A DNA stretch of 7,929 bases from Vulcanimicrobiota bacterium (lineage in GTDB: Bacteria > Vulcanimicrobiota > Vulcanimicrobiia > Vulcanimicrobiales > Vulcanimicrobiaceae). Shown here piece after piece: positions 1 through 5,172 of the stretch. The stretch is from contig JASHXG010000175.1 in the NCBI GenBank assembly GCA_030043675.1, positions 1 to 7,929 of the forward strand, written 5' to 3'. The notes under the pieces are model-generated. The model was given only the letters and a program-made list of their open reading frames with translations. It had not been told where the DNA came from and searched no databases. Every line of letters begins with the position of its first letter. Within the stretch, counting starts at the first letter, position 1. The position numbers were made by a program, and so were the translations under genes.

Positions 1-1
1 C

Positions 2-949
2 CTAAACGGGCGGAGCTTGAACGTTGTGGGCAAAGGCCTCCAACCTAGCCCGATCGATCGCTTTGACGCGGCCGCGGTCGAGTTCGACGGCACCCGCATT
101 CTTTAGGCGCAGGAGCGCACGCGCGGCCATGTCCCGCACCGTGCCGGCCGCGGCAGCGATTTGGGCTTGCGAGAGATTGTCGACGCCCGGCAAACCACGC
201 GCCATTCCCACCGATGTGCGAGCGTAGCCGAGTAAGAACTTGGCTACGCGCTGCAAAACATGTGCAAAGGCGAGGTCGGCGATCGTATCGATCGAGCGTC
301 GTCGCGCTTGCGATGCCGCAATGAGAAATCCGAGCGCCAGTTCAGCATCGTTGCGAGCGGCATGAATCACGGCTTCACTGGGCAGCGTCACGATCGTCGC
401 ATCGGTCAGCGCCTCGGCGCGCGTCGTAGCGCCGCCGCCGTCGAAGGTCCCGCTTTCGTTCAGCGTGTCGTGCGTGAGCCGCTCGCCCATCGTATGCGTC
501 TTGCCGTCGGGCGAGAGTAACGTATAGATGACTTTGCCGCTCCTGACGACACCGAGGTACGGCCAGATTTCGCCCTCGTCAAAAATGGTCTCGCCCAACT
601 TGTAGGTGCGTTCGCTCATCTGCGCGGCTAGCTCTTTGATCGTGCCGGCGCGAGCCGAGGTAAACGCGGGAACGTGCGTCAAGAATGCTTCGCCGTCGGC
701 GTTTTCATCGATGCGTTCGAGGCGAACGGTCCAGCGATTGCTGCCGAGGTTGCGAGCGTCCCAGGAGAAGCGCCCGGGGCGCAGCTGCGCCATCTCATTG
801 CGCAGGGCGCGCGGATCCGTTTCTTCGTTGATTTCCAGCGCCATTCCAATTTGGAGCTTGTCGAACGCTTCCAGGATCTGCTCGGCCTTGGTCGCGGGTT
901 GGAGCGCGCGGGCATCGAGCGTAACCGAGGCCGGTCGATTGATTGGCAT
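2..949 (-). CDS. Crp/Fnr-family transcriptional regulator with N-terminal DUF2249 domain
   Basis: Probable cytoplasmic DNA-binding regulator of 315 residues from the ATG at 949, complete with a TAG stop at 2-4. A TTG at 958 would add three residues; neither start has a clear Shine-Dalgarno. Residues about 9-80 resemble DUF2249 (LDARAL near the start, then ILEAFDKL, TDPRAL and PGRFSWDAR). Residues about 98-217 form a cyclic-nucleotide-binding-like sensor barrel (FDEGE, then LGVVRSGKV) followed by the long dimerisation helix. Residues about 259-303 are a Crp-type winged helix-turn-helix (LSQAQIAAAAGTVRDMAARAL). The protein has no cysteine, so an FNR-type iron-sulfur cluster is excluded. The usual cAMP phosphate-binding signature is not recognisable, so the ligand is unknown. 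In the recognition helix the common R-E-x-x-S-R pattern reads R272-D273-M-A-A276-R277. DUF2249 proteins often sit near hemerythrin or nitrogen-oxide genes, which suggests but does not prove redox or NO sensing. It is divergent from the thiolase. Confidence 0.88.
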   Translation of the reverse strand: MPINRPASVTLDARALQPATKAEQILEAFDKLQIGMALEINEETDPRALRNEMAQLRPGRFSWDARNLGSNRWTVRLERIDENADGEAFLTHVPAFTSARAGTIKELAAQMSERTYKLGETIFDEGEIWPYLGVVRSGKVIYTLLSPDGKTHTMGERLTHDTLNESGTFDGGGATTRAEALTDATIVTLPSEAVIHAARNDAELALGFLIAASQARRRSIDTIADLAFAHVLQRVAKFLLGYARTSVGMARGLPGVDNLSQAQIAAAAGTVRDMAARALLRLKNAGAVELDRGRVKAIDRARLEAFAHNVQAPPV

Positions 950-995
950 AGCTGGCAAGTTTTTTAGTGAAGGCGCGGGGCCGCACCTGCCGGGA

Positions 996-1013
996 CGCGC
1001 GAGATTCGGCGCG
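996..1013. promoter_or_regulatory. Imperfect palindrome in the divergent promoter gap (candidate operator)
   Basis: The gap between the regulator and thiolase starts (950-1030) contains an imperfect palindrome. CGCG (996-999) and CGA (1000-1002) pair with TCG (1006-1008) and CGCG (1010-1013), with G1009 bulged and a 3-base centre. A wider pair lies outside it: GGCCGCAC at 979-986 against GTGCGGGCC at 1019-1027, with one bulged base. The right outer arm reaches the region just before the thiolase ATG. Operators of this size are usual for dimeric Crp-family proteins, and the adjacent regulator could bind here to control itself and the thiolase. The GC-rich composition makes chance repeats likely. 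I see no convincing -35/-10 pair in the gap. Confidence 0.25.
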
Positions 1014-1030
1014 GAATAGTGCGGGCCAGT

Positions 1031-2257
1031 ATGAGTACACCGACCCTAGATAACGACATCGTCATCATTGCGGGCGCCCGCACCCCATTCGGCAATCTGG
1101 GCGGCGCGTTGGCCGATCTCTCGGCGACGGATCTCGCGGTTGCCGCGTCGGAAGCGGCGATCGCCCGCAGCGGCGTGCCTAAGGAGCGGATCGACGACGT
1201 GGTCTTTGGGAACGTTATACAGACCAGCGCCGATGCGATCTACTTGGCGCGCCACGTCGGGCTGCGTGCAGGCCTCCCAGTCGGTGTCCCCGCCCTGACG
1301 GTCAATCGCCTGTGCGGGTCGGGGCTCCAGGCGATCCTCTCGGCCGCACAATCGCTTGCGTTGGGCAGTGCCGCGTACGCTTTGGCGGGCGGAACCGAAA
1401 ATATGAGCCAAGCGCCACACGTCGTTCGGGGTGCGCGCAGAGGATTTCACTTAGGCCAAAACGTGGCGTTCGAGGACTCGCTGTGGACCGCGCTTACCGA
1501 TTCCTACGCAAACGCGCCGATGGCGATCACCGCGGAGAACCTGGCCAAAAAGTACGGCGTCTCGCGCGCCGAGTCCGATGAGTTTGCGCTGGCGAGCCAA
1601 GAGCGGGCGCTGGACGCGCAAAGCAGCGGCTATTTCGCCGAGGAAATCGTTGCCGTCGACGTGCCGGCGCCAAAAGGCGGGAGCGTCAAGATCGAAAGCG
1701 ATGAAGGACCGCGCCACGGTCTGACGATGGAGAAACTCGGCAAACTGCCCGCGCGTTTCGTAAAGGACGGCGTCGTTACGCCCGGCAACGCCAGCGGCAT
1801 CACCGATGGCGCCGCCGCGGTCGTGCTTACCACCGTCAAACAGGCCAAGGCCGACGGGATTCCGTGGATCGGGCGTTTGATCGCCTCGAGTGTCGTCGGC
1901 GTCGACCCTGCCTTGATGGGGATCGGTCCGGCCTTTGCCGTTCCTGCCGCGCTGCAGCGCGCCGGTATCGCACAAAAGGATCTTTCCGTCCTCGAAATCA
2001 ATGAAGCCTTCGCGCCGCAGGTTCTCGCGTGTCTGCGCGAGATGAAATCCAATGGTGCTTCGAGGAGCCCAGAACAGGTCGTGCGGCTCAACCCTCACGG
2101 CGGAGCGATTGCGCTGGGTCATCCGTTGGGCGCGTCGGGAGCGCGTCTCGCCATTACGACGCTGCACGATCTGCGCCGCCGCGGCGGCGGTTACGGCGTC
2201 GCTTCGGCCTGCATCGGCGGCGGACAGGGAATTGCAGCGCTCTTCAGCGTCGAGTGA
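1031..2257 (+). CDS. Acetyl-CoA acetyltransferase-type thiolase
   Basis: Thiolase of 408 residues, typical family length, starting at the ATG at 1031. A GTG at 1019 would add four residues; no clear ribosome binding site supports either. It condenses two acetyl-CoA to acetoacetyl-CoA, or cleaves 3-ketoacyl-CoA in the reverse direction. All catalytic elements are present: nucleophile Cys95 in NRLCGSGLQ, Asn324 in the NEAFAPQ motif, His364 in GGAIALGHPLGASGAR, and proton-donor Cys394 in CIGGGQG. The N-terminal AGARTPFG motif is also standard. The sequence cannot separate a degradative (FadA-like) from a biosynthetic (AtoB/PhaA-like) role. The enoyl-CoA hydratase about 540 bases downstream on the other strand makes fatty-acid or short-chain acyl-CoA metabolism likely. 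It is divergent from the DUF2249-Crp regulator and probably leads a two-gene transcript with the thioredoxin-like gene. Confidence 0.95.
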   Translation: MSTPTLDNDIVIIAGARTPFGNLGGALADLSATDLAVAASEAAIARSGVPKERIDDVVFGNVIQTSADAIYLARHVGLRAGLPVGVPALTVNRLCGSGLQAILSAAQSLALGSAAYALAGGTENMSQAPHVVRGARRGFHLGQNVAFEDSLWTALTDSYANAPMAITAENLAKKYGVSRAESDEFALASQERALDAQSSGYFAEEIVAVDVPAPKGGSVKIESDEGPRHGLTMEKLGKLPARFVKDGVVTPGNASGITDGAAAVVLTTVKQAKADGIPWIGRLIASSVVGVDPALMGIGPAFAVPAALQRAGIAQKDLSVLEINEAFAPQVLACLREMKSNGASRSPEQVVRLNPHGGAIALGHPLGASGARLAITTLHDLRRRGGGYGVASACIGGGQGIAALFSVE

Positions 2258-2276
2258 CGCACCGAAGACGCGCTGG

Positions 2277-2783
2277 GTGACGACCGCGCGACTCCTGGAT
2301 ATCGCGGCCGTGGCCGTCATCGCGTTCGCTGTCTGGAAGATATTCTTCGCGCCGCGTGCGTTTCTGCCGGCCGGCGCGCAGCCGGCGCCGCATGCAACCT
2401 ACCAACTCTTGGACGGCGGCTCGCTTCGCACGGCGGATCTGCGCGGGCACTTGCTCTTCCTCGATTTTTATGCCACCTGGTGCGTTCCGTGCCGGGTCGA
2501 GCTTCCGCTGGTCGAGGCGTGGTCGAAGCGCCATCCCGACGCCGTCGTCGTTCCGATCGACGTCGGCGAGTCGCATTCGGTCGCCGCCGGCTTCGCGCGC
2601 AAGTACGCGCTGACGCACGTCGCACTCGATCCAACTGCTCGCGCGCGAGCGCTCTTCAGCTTGCAAGGATTTCCGACGATCGTGGTCATCGACCCGGCCG
2701 GCGACGTTCGGGCGAAATGGGAAGGGCTCAATCCCGCAATCGCCATCGCGATGACCAGCGCGCAGAAGGCATTAGGCCGCTAG
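2277..2783 (+). CDS. Membrane-anchored TlpA/ResA-like thioredoxin-fold protein
   Basis: Thiol-disulfide oxidoreductase of the TlpA/ResA/DsbE type, 168 residues from the GTG at 2277. An N-terminal hydrophobic segment (residues about 6-24, LLDIAAVAVIAFAVWKIFF) should anchor it in the inner membrane with the catalytic domain outside. The domain carries the active site WCVPC (Cys69 and Cys72) in the context FLDFYATWCVPC, and the cis-proline Pro133 in GFPT. This is a complete thioredoxin fold. Family members reduce apocytochromes or other exported proteins; no cytochrome maturation gene or CcdA/DsbD partner is in the window, so the substrate is unknown. The start is uncertain: TTG at 2232, overlapping the thiolase end, is the alternative. 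The 19-base gap after the thiolase suggests co-transcription without an obvious functional link. Confidence 0.85.
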   Translation: MTTARLLDIAAVAVIAFAVWKIFFAPRAFLPAGAQPAPHATYQLLDGGSLRTADLRGHLLFLDFYATWCVPCRVELPLVEAWSKRHPDAVVVPIDVGESHSVAAGFARKYALTHVALDPTARARALFSLQGFPTIVVIDPAGDVRAKWEGLNPAIAIAMTSAQKALGR

Positions 2784-2803
2784 ACGATCAGATTCAGCGG
2801 CCT
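2774..2803. terminator. Hairpin spanning both stop codons of a convergent gene pair
   Basis: AGGCCGCT at 2774-2781 is a perfect 8-base inverted repeat of AGCGGCCT at 2796-2803, with a 14-base loop. The stem is GC-rich and ends in three T on the plus strand. It covers the last thioredoxin codons and its TAG, and the hydratase TGA (2794-2796). A second, mutually exclusive stem (CGGCC 2798-2802 with GGCCG 2813-2817) is followed closely by five T at 2821-2825, which would suit plus-strand termination. I infer a terminator for the thiolase-thioredoxin transcript, possibly acting in both directions. The short T tracts make intrinsic termination uncertain. Confidence 0.45.
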
Positions 2804-3579
2804 TTCCAGTCGGGCCGGCGTTTTTCCAGAAAAGCACGGGTACCCTCGCGGATGTCTTCGGTGTCGACCAGCGTACCGAACTCGAGCGCTTCAAGCGCGA
2901 GTCCATCGTCGATCGAGAGGTGCGCGCCGCCGTTGATGGCGCGTTTGCACGCCGCGACGGCCAGCGGTGCCTTCGATGCGATCAGCGTACCGATGCGCTT
3001 TGCCTCGGTCATCAGCTCCGGCAGCGGGACGACTTTCTGGACCAGGCCGATGCGCAGTGCCTCTCGAGCGTCGATCATCTCACCGGTCAGGCACAGGTAC
3101 ATGGCCATGCCTTTGCCGACGAGGCGCGTCATGCGCTGCGATCCACCGTAACCCGGAAGCAAACCAAGGTTAACTTCGGGCTGACCGAATTTCGCATTGT
3201 CGGAGGCGATGAGAATATCGCCCGCCATCGCAATTTCGCAGCCGCCGCCCAGGGCGAATCCGTTTACGGCCATGATCACAGGCTTACGAAGCCGCTCGAT
3301 CTGACGGGTGAGAGCCTGCCCCCGCCGCGCCTGTTCGACGCCCGTGCGCGCCGTTGCGATCGCGTTCAGCTCGGCGATGTCGGCTCCGGCCGCGAAGGCC
3401 TTTTCACCCGCACCGGTCACGACGACGGCCTGCACGCCGTTATGCTCATCGAGGTCGACGAGCGCCCGGGAGAACTCGGACAACAGGCGATTGCGCAATG
3501 CGTTGAGGACGCCGGGGCGGTTGAGGGTGATGATGCCGACCGGCTCGTCAATCTCGACGAGAATATCTTCAAACGTCAT
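2794..3579 (-). CDS. Enoyl-CoA hydratase/isomerase (crotonase family)
   Basis: Cytoplasmic crotonase-fold enzyme of 261 residues, the usual size for a stand-alone enoyl-CoA hydratase. It should add water across the 2,3 double bond of enoyl-CoA. The motifs are intact: NRPGVLNAL (residues 20-28), oxyanion-hole segments AAGAD (63-67) and FALGGG (108-113), then Glu115 in GGGCE and Glu135 in PEVNLGLLPGYGG. The 20-residue spacing between these glutamates equals that of the two catalytic glutamates of rat mitochondrial hydratase, so hydratase is favoured over a non-hydratase crotonase. The ATG at 3579 is supported by AGAAGG (3587-3592) seven bases upstream. The gene is convergent with the thioredoxin-like gene and divergent from phoU. 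With the thiolase it could form part of a beta-oxidation or short-chain acyl-CoA route, but no hydroxyacyl- or acyl-CoA dehydrogenase is in the window. Confidence 0.94.
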   Translation of the reverse strand: MTFEDILVEIDEPVGIITLNRPGVLNALRNRLLSEFSRALVDLDEHNGVQAVVVTGAGEKAFAAGADIAELNAIATARTGVEQARRGQALTRQIERLRKPVIMAVNGFALGGGCEIAMAGDILIASDNAKFGQPEVNLGLLPGYGGSQRMTRLVGKGMAMYLCLTGEMIDAREALRIGLVQKVVPLPELMTEAKRIGTLIASKAPLAVAACKRAINGGAHLSIDDGLALEALEFGTLVDTEDIREGTRAFLEKRRPDWKGR

Positions 3580-3586
3580 ATTCCGA

Positions 3587-3592
3587 CCTTCT
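3587..3592 (-). promoter_or_regulatory. Ribosome binding site of the enoyl-CoA hydratase gene
   Basis: On the minus strand these bases read AGAAGG, seven bases before the ATG at 3579. This is one of only two convincing Shine-Dalgarno sequences in the window and fixes the start of the hydratase. Confidence 0.75.
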
Positions 3593-3624
3593 TTATGTGA
3601 ACCTTATGATTTGATAAAGAGCAG

Positions 3625-3653
3625 AGGTTCCTTCGTTGGATTGCGGGGAACCT
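3625..3653. repeat. Inverted repeat overlapping the phoU promoter
   Basis: AGGTTCC at 3625-3631 is a perfect inverted repeat of GGAACCT at 3647-3653, with a 15-base spacer. The spacer and right arm overlap the proposed -35 region of the phoU promoter, and the repeat also lies upstream of the divergent hydratase. A further AGGAAC at 3671-3676 can pair with the GTTCCT at 3628-3633. It could be an operator controlling one or both genes. It does not resemble a Pho box as I know it, and no regulator can be named from sequence alone. Confidence 0.35.
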
Positions 3654-3669
3654 ACCTTTGACCTATACT
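3641..3669 (+). promoter_or_regulatory. Sigma-70-type promoter for phoU
   Basis: A TATACT -10 hexamer at 3664-3669 (five of six consensus bases) lies 17 bases after TTGCGG at 3641-3646, a weak -35. Transcription would start near 3676, giving a leader of about 22 bases with a good Shine-Dalgarno before the phoU ATG. The weak -35 would suit activator control or use of the overlapping inverted repeat. This is inference from consensus matching. Confidence 0.5.
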
Positions 3670-3686
3670 CAGGAACGAAAGTCACG

Positions 3687-3691
3687 GGAGG
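3687..3691 (+). promoter_or_regulatory. Ribosome binding site of phoU
   Basis: GGAGG lies six bases before the ATG at 3698, the strongest Shine-Dalgarno in the window. It confirms the phoU start. Confidence 0.8.
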
Positions 3692-3697
3692 CTGTAA

Positions 3698-4339
3698 ATG
3701 GCAGTGCGCACTGCATATCACGAGCAATTGGAGGCGACGCGGCTCGACGTCGTCCGGCTTGGCGCGTTGGTCGGCGATTCGATTCGCGTCGGCGTCGAGG
3801 CGCTCGACAACCGCGACGCGGCGGTCGCCGCGCGCGTGGTCGCCGGAGATGACGTCATCGACGACCTGAGACGCAAAGTTGAAGCGCACTGCATCGAGCT
3901 CATTTGGCGGCAGCAGCCGGTGGCCGGCGAGTTGCGCGAGATTGCGGCCATGCTGGAAATCGCCACCGACCTCGAACGGGTCGGCGACTACGCCGTTGAC
4001 ATCTCCAAGAACGCGATCAAACTTTCGGATCAGCCGATGCGGCCGCACCGGGTCGAGATCGATCGAATCGCCAGCGTCGCGCACGGGATGCTGATCGACG
4101 CGATGCGCGCGTATACCGAGCGTGATGCGCAACTTGCCAGCCAAGTTATCGCTCGCGACGACGAGGTCGACAAACTCTACAAGCGCAGCATAAAGTTGCT
4201 TCAGGGCGAGATGCAAGCGGACCCGGAGATCGTGCGGCCGGGTACTCGTTACCTTTTCGTACTCGCTTCGCTGGAGCGAGTCGGCGATCGCGCGGTCAAC
4301 ATCGCCTGGCACACGAAGGACATGATCGGCGAGGAGTAA
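3698..4339 (+). CDS. phoU: Phosphate-specific transport regulator PhoU
   Basis: PhoU-family protein of 213 residues, close to the usual length. It is an all-helical cytoplasmic protein made of two similar three-helix bundles. Each bundle carries the metal-binding signature: DLERVGDYAVDI at residues 91-102 and SLERVGDRAVNI at 191-202, exactly 100 residues apart, showing the internal duplication. In characterised bacteria PhoU links the PstSCAB phosphate transporter to the PhoR/PhoB two-component system and keeps the Pho response off when phosphate is ample. No pst or phoRB gene is next to it here, so its partners must be elsewhere or it is a stand-alone paralogue that tunes another transporter. 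It has its own promoter and ribosome binding site and is followed after 18 bases by an exported protein gene. Confidence 0.95.
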   Translation: MAVRTAYHEQLEATRLDVVRLGALVGDSIRVGVEALDNRDAAVAARVVAGDDVIDDLRRKVEAHCIELIWRQQPVAGELREIAAMLEIATDLERVGDYAVDISKNAIKLSDQPMRPHRVEIDRIASVAHGMLIDAMRAYTERDAQLASQVIARDDEVDKLYKRSIKLLQGEMQADPEIVRPGTRYLFVLASLERVGDRAVNIAWHTKDMIGEE

Positions 4340-4357
4340 CCGCGAAAGCTTCACTCC

Positions 4358-5056
4358 ATGCTTTCTTTGATGACGCTGACGCTGGCTGCGCTGGCGGCGG
4401 GTACGCCGTTTCTCACACCTGGGACCTACCAGTACACCGCGTTGCTTAACGGGCTGCCGGCCGCAACGTCGAAGATCACGGTTGCACGAACCGGTAACAC
4501 CACCGATATAAATGAAGATTCGGCGGGTTCATTGGCCGGGATGCGCCTGGCGGGAAAGGCCACGCTGGTGCTCGGCGCCGATCTGGCGCCCACGCAGTAC
4601 AACGGGAACTACGAAAGCGCGGCGCAGAAGGCGACCGTGACGGTAGCTTTGACGCCGACCTCGGCGACGATCGCCGGTTCGGCCGCGGCGGGCGGATCCC
4701 AGCCGCTGGCCCTGAGCCCGAACACGCGCCATTTCGTGGTGATCGAGCCGGGGCTCTTGGCGGGCCTCTTCGCCCTGCCGGCGCAGCTGGAGTCTTGGAA
4801 GGACCCGGCGGTAACGGCGATCGCGCCGATGTCCGACCACGCCGAGGCCCTCGCGACGGATCCCGCCTCGGCGGCCGCTCGCCCCAGCGACGTTCCGGCG
4901 CAAGACGCCGTCCTATCGTTCGGCGGCCGGTTCCCGTTCACGATTTGGTACGATCCGGCGACCTTCGTCCCAGACGAGGTCATCGTGCCGATGCAACACG
5001 TGGTCATCACGCGAGCGCGCTCGGCGCCGGCCGGCTCGGCGCCGCCTCAATATTAG
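4358..5056 (+). CDS. Predicted exported protein of unknown function
   Basis: I do not recognise a named family with confidence. The 232-residue product begins with a hydrophobic stretch (LSLMTLTLAALAAG, residues 2-15) that looks like a signal peptide with cleavage near residue 15, but it lacks the usual positive n-region. The mature part is rich in alanine, threonine and short beta-prone segments: PGTYQYTALLNG (21-32), KATLVLGADLAPTQYNG (67-83), KATVTVALTP (91-100). Near the end, FTIWYDPATFVPDEVIVP (194-211) recalls the closing strands of DUF3108-like outer-surface or periplasmic beta proteins; that likeness is weak. There is no cysteine, so it is not a lipoprotein. The start has no nearby Shine-Dalgarno and the phoU TAA is the upstream in-frame stop, so it is probably translated by coupling to phoU. 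ATG at 4370 is an alternative start. Confidence 0.75.
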   Translation: MLSLMTLTLAALAAGTPFLTPGTYQYTALLNGLPAATSKITVARTGNTTDINEDSAGSLAGMRLAGKATLVLGADLAPTQYNGNYESAAQKATVTVALTPTSATIAGSAAAGGSQPLALSPNTRHFVVIEPGLLAGLFALPAQLESWKDPAVTAIAPMSDHAEALATDPASAAARPSDVPAQDAVLSFGGRFPFTIWYDPATFVPDEVIVPMQHVVITRARSAPAGSAPPQY

Positions 5057-5172
5057 AAAAGGCTTAACCACTAGCCATCCAAACGGACCGGAAGGCCTAG
5101 CGGCGGCGGTGCAATGGCACCCCGGCCGAAGCCCGTCCCCGTCCTACAACGCATCCCTCGCCGGCCAATACA
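5057..5172. other. Gap without a gene before the polysaccharide locus
   Basis: No coding region is supported in these 116 bases. A small hairpin (GGTGC at 5108-5112 with GCACC at 5117-5121, 4-base loop) has no T tract and is not a convincing terminator. TACAAT at 5169-5174 matches a -10 hexamer in five of six positions but overlaps the ATG at 5173 and has no matching -35. If it is used, translation would begin at the ATG at 5188 on a very short leader. Confidence 0.4.

Noticed and set aside
2052..2276. Upstream extension of the thioredoxin-like frame into the thiolase gene
   Set aside because: The added residues are Arg-rich and disordered-looking and overlap 200 bases of a clearly coding thiolase. 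A GTG at 2277 just before the membrane anchor is a better start.
1451..2320. Minus-strand open frame of 289 codons opposite the thiolase
   Set aside because: It is a low-complexity antisense shadow without recognisable motifs; the thiolase on the plus strand has all four catalytic residues.
3604..3617. FNR- or CRP-like site in the hydratase-phoU gap (TTATGATTTGATAA)
   Set aside because: Only four bases on each side are symmetric and neither the TTGAT-N4-ATCAA nor the TGTGA-N6-TCACA pattern is met.
3593..4354. Minus-strand open frame of 253 codons covering all of phoU
   Set aside because: It is the mirror of the PhoU frame. PhoU has duplicated metal-binding motifs, a promoter and a ribosome binding site, and the mirror frame has none.
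5108..5121. Hairpin downstream of the exported protein gene as a terminator
   Set aside because: The stem is only five base pairs and no T tract follows it.
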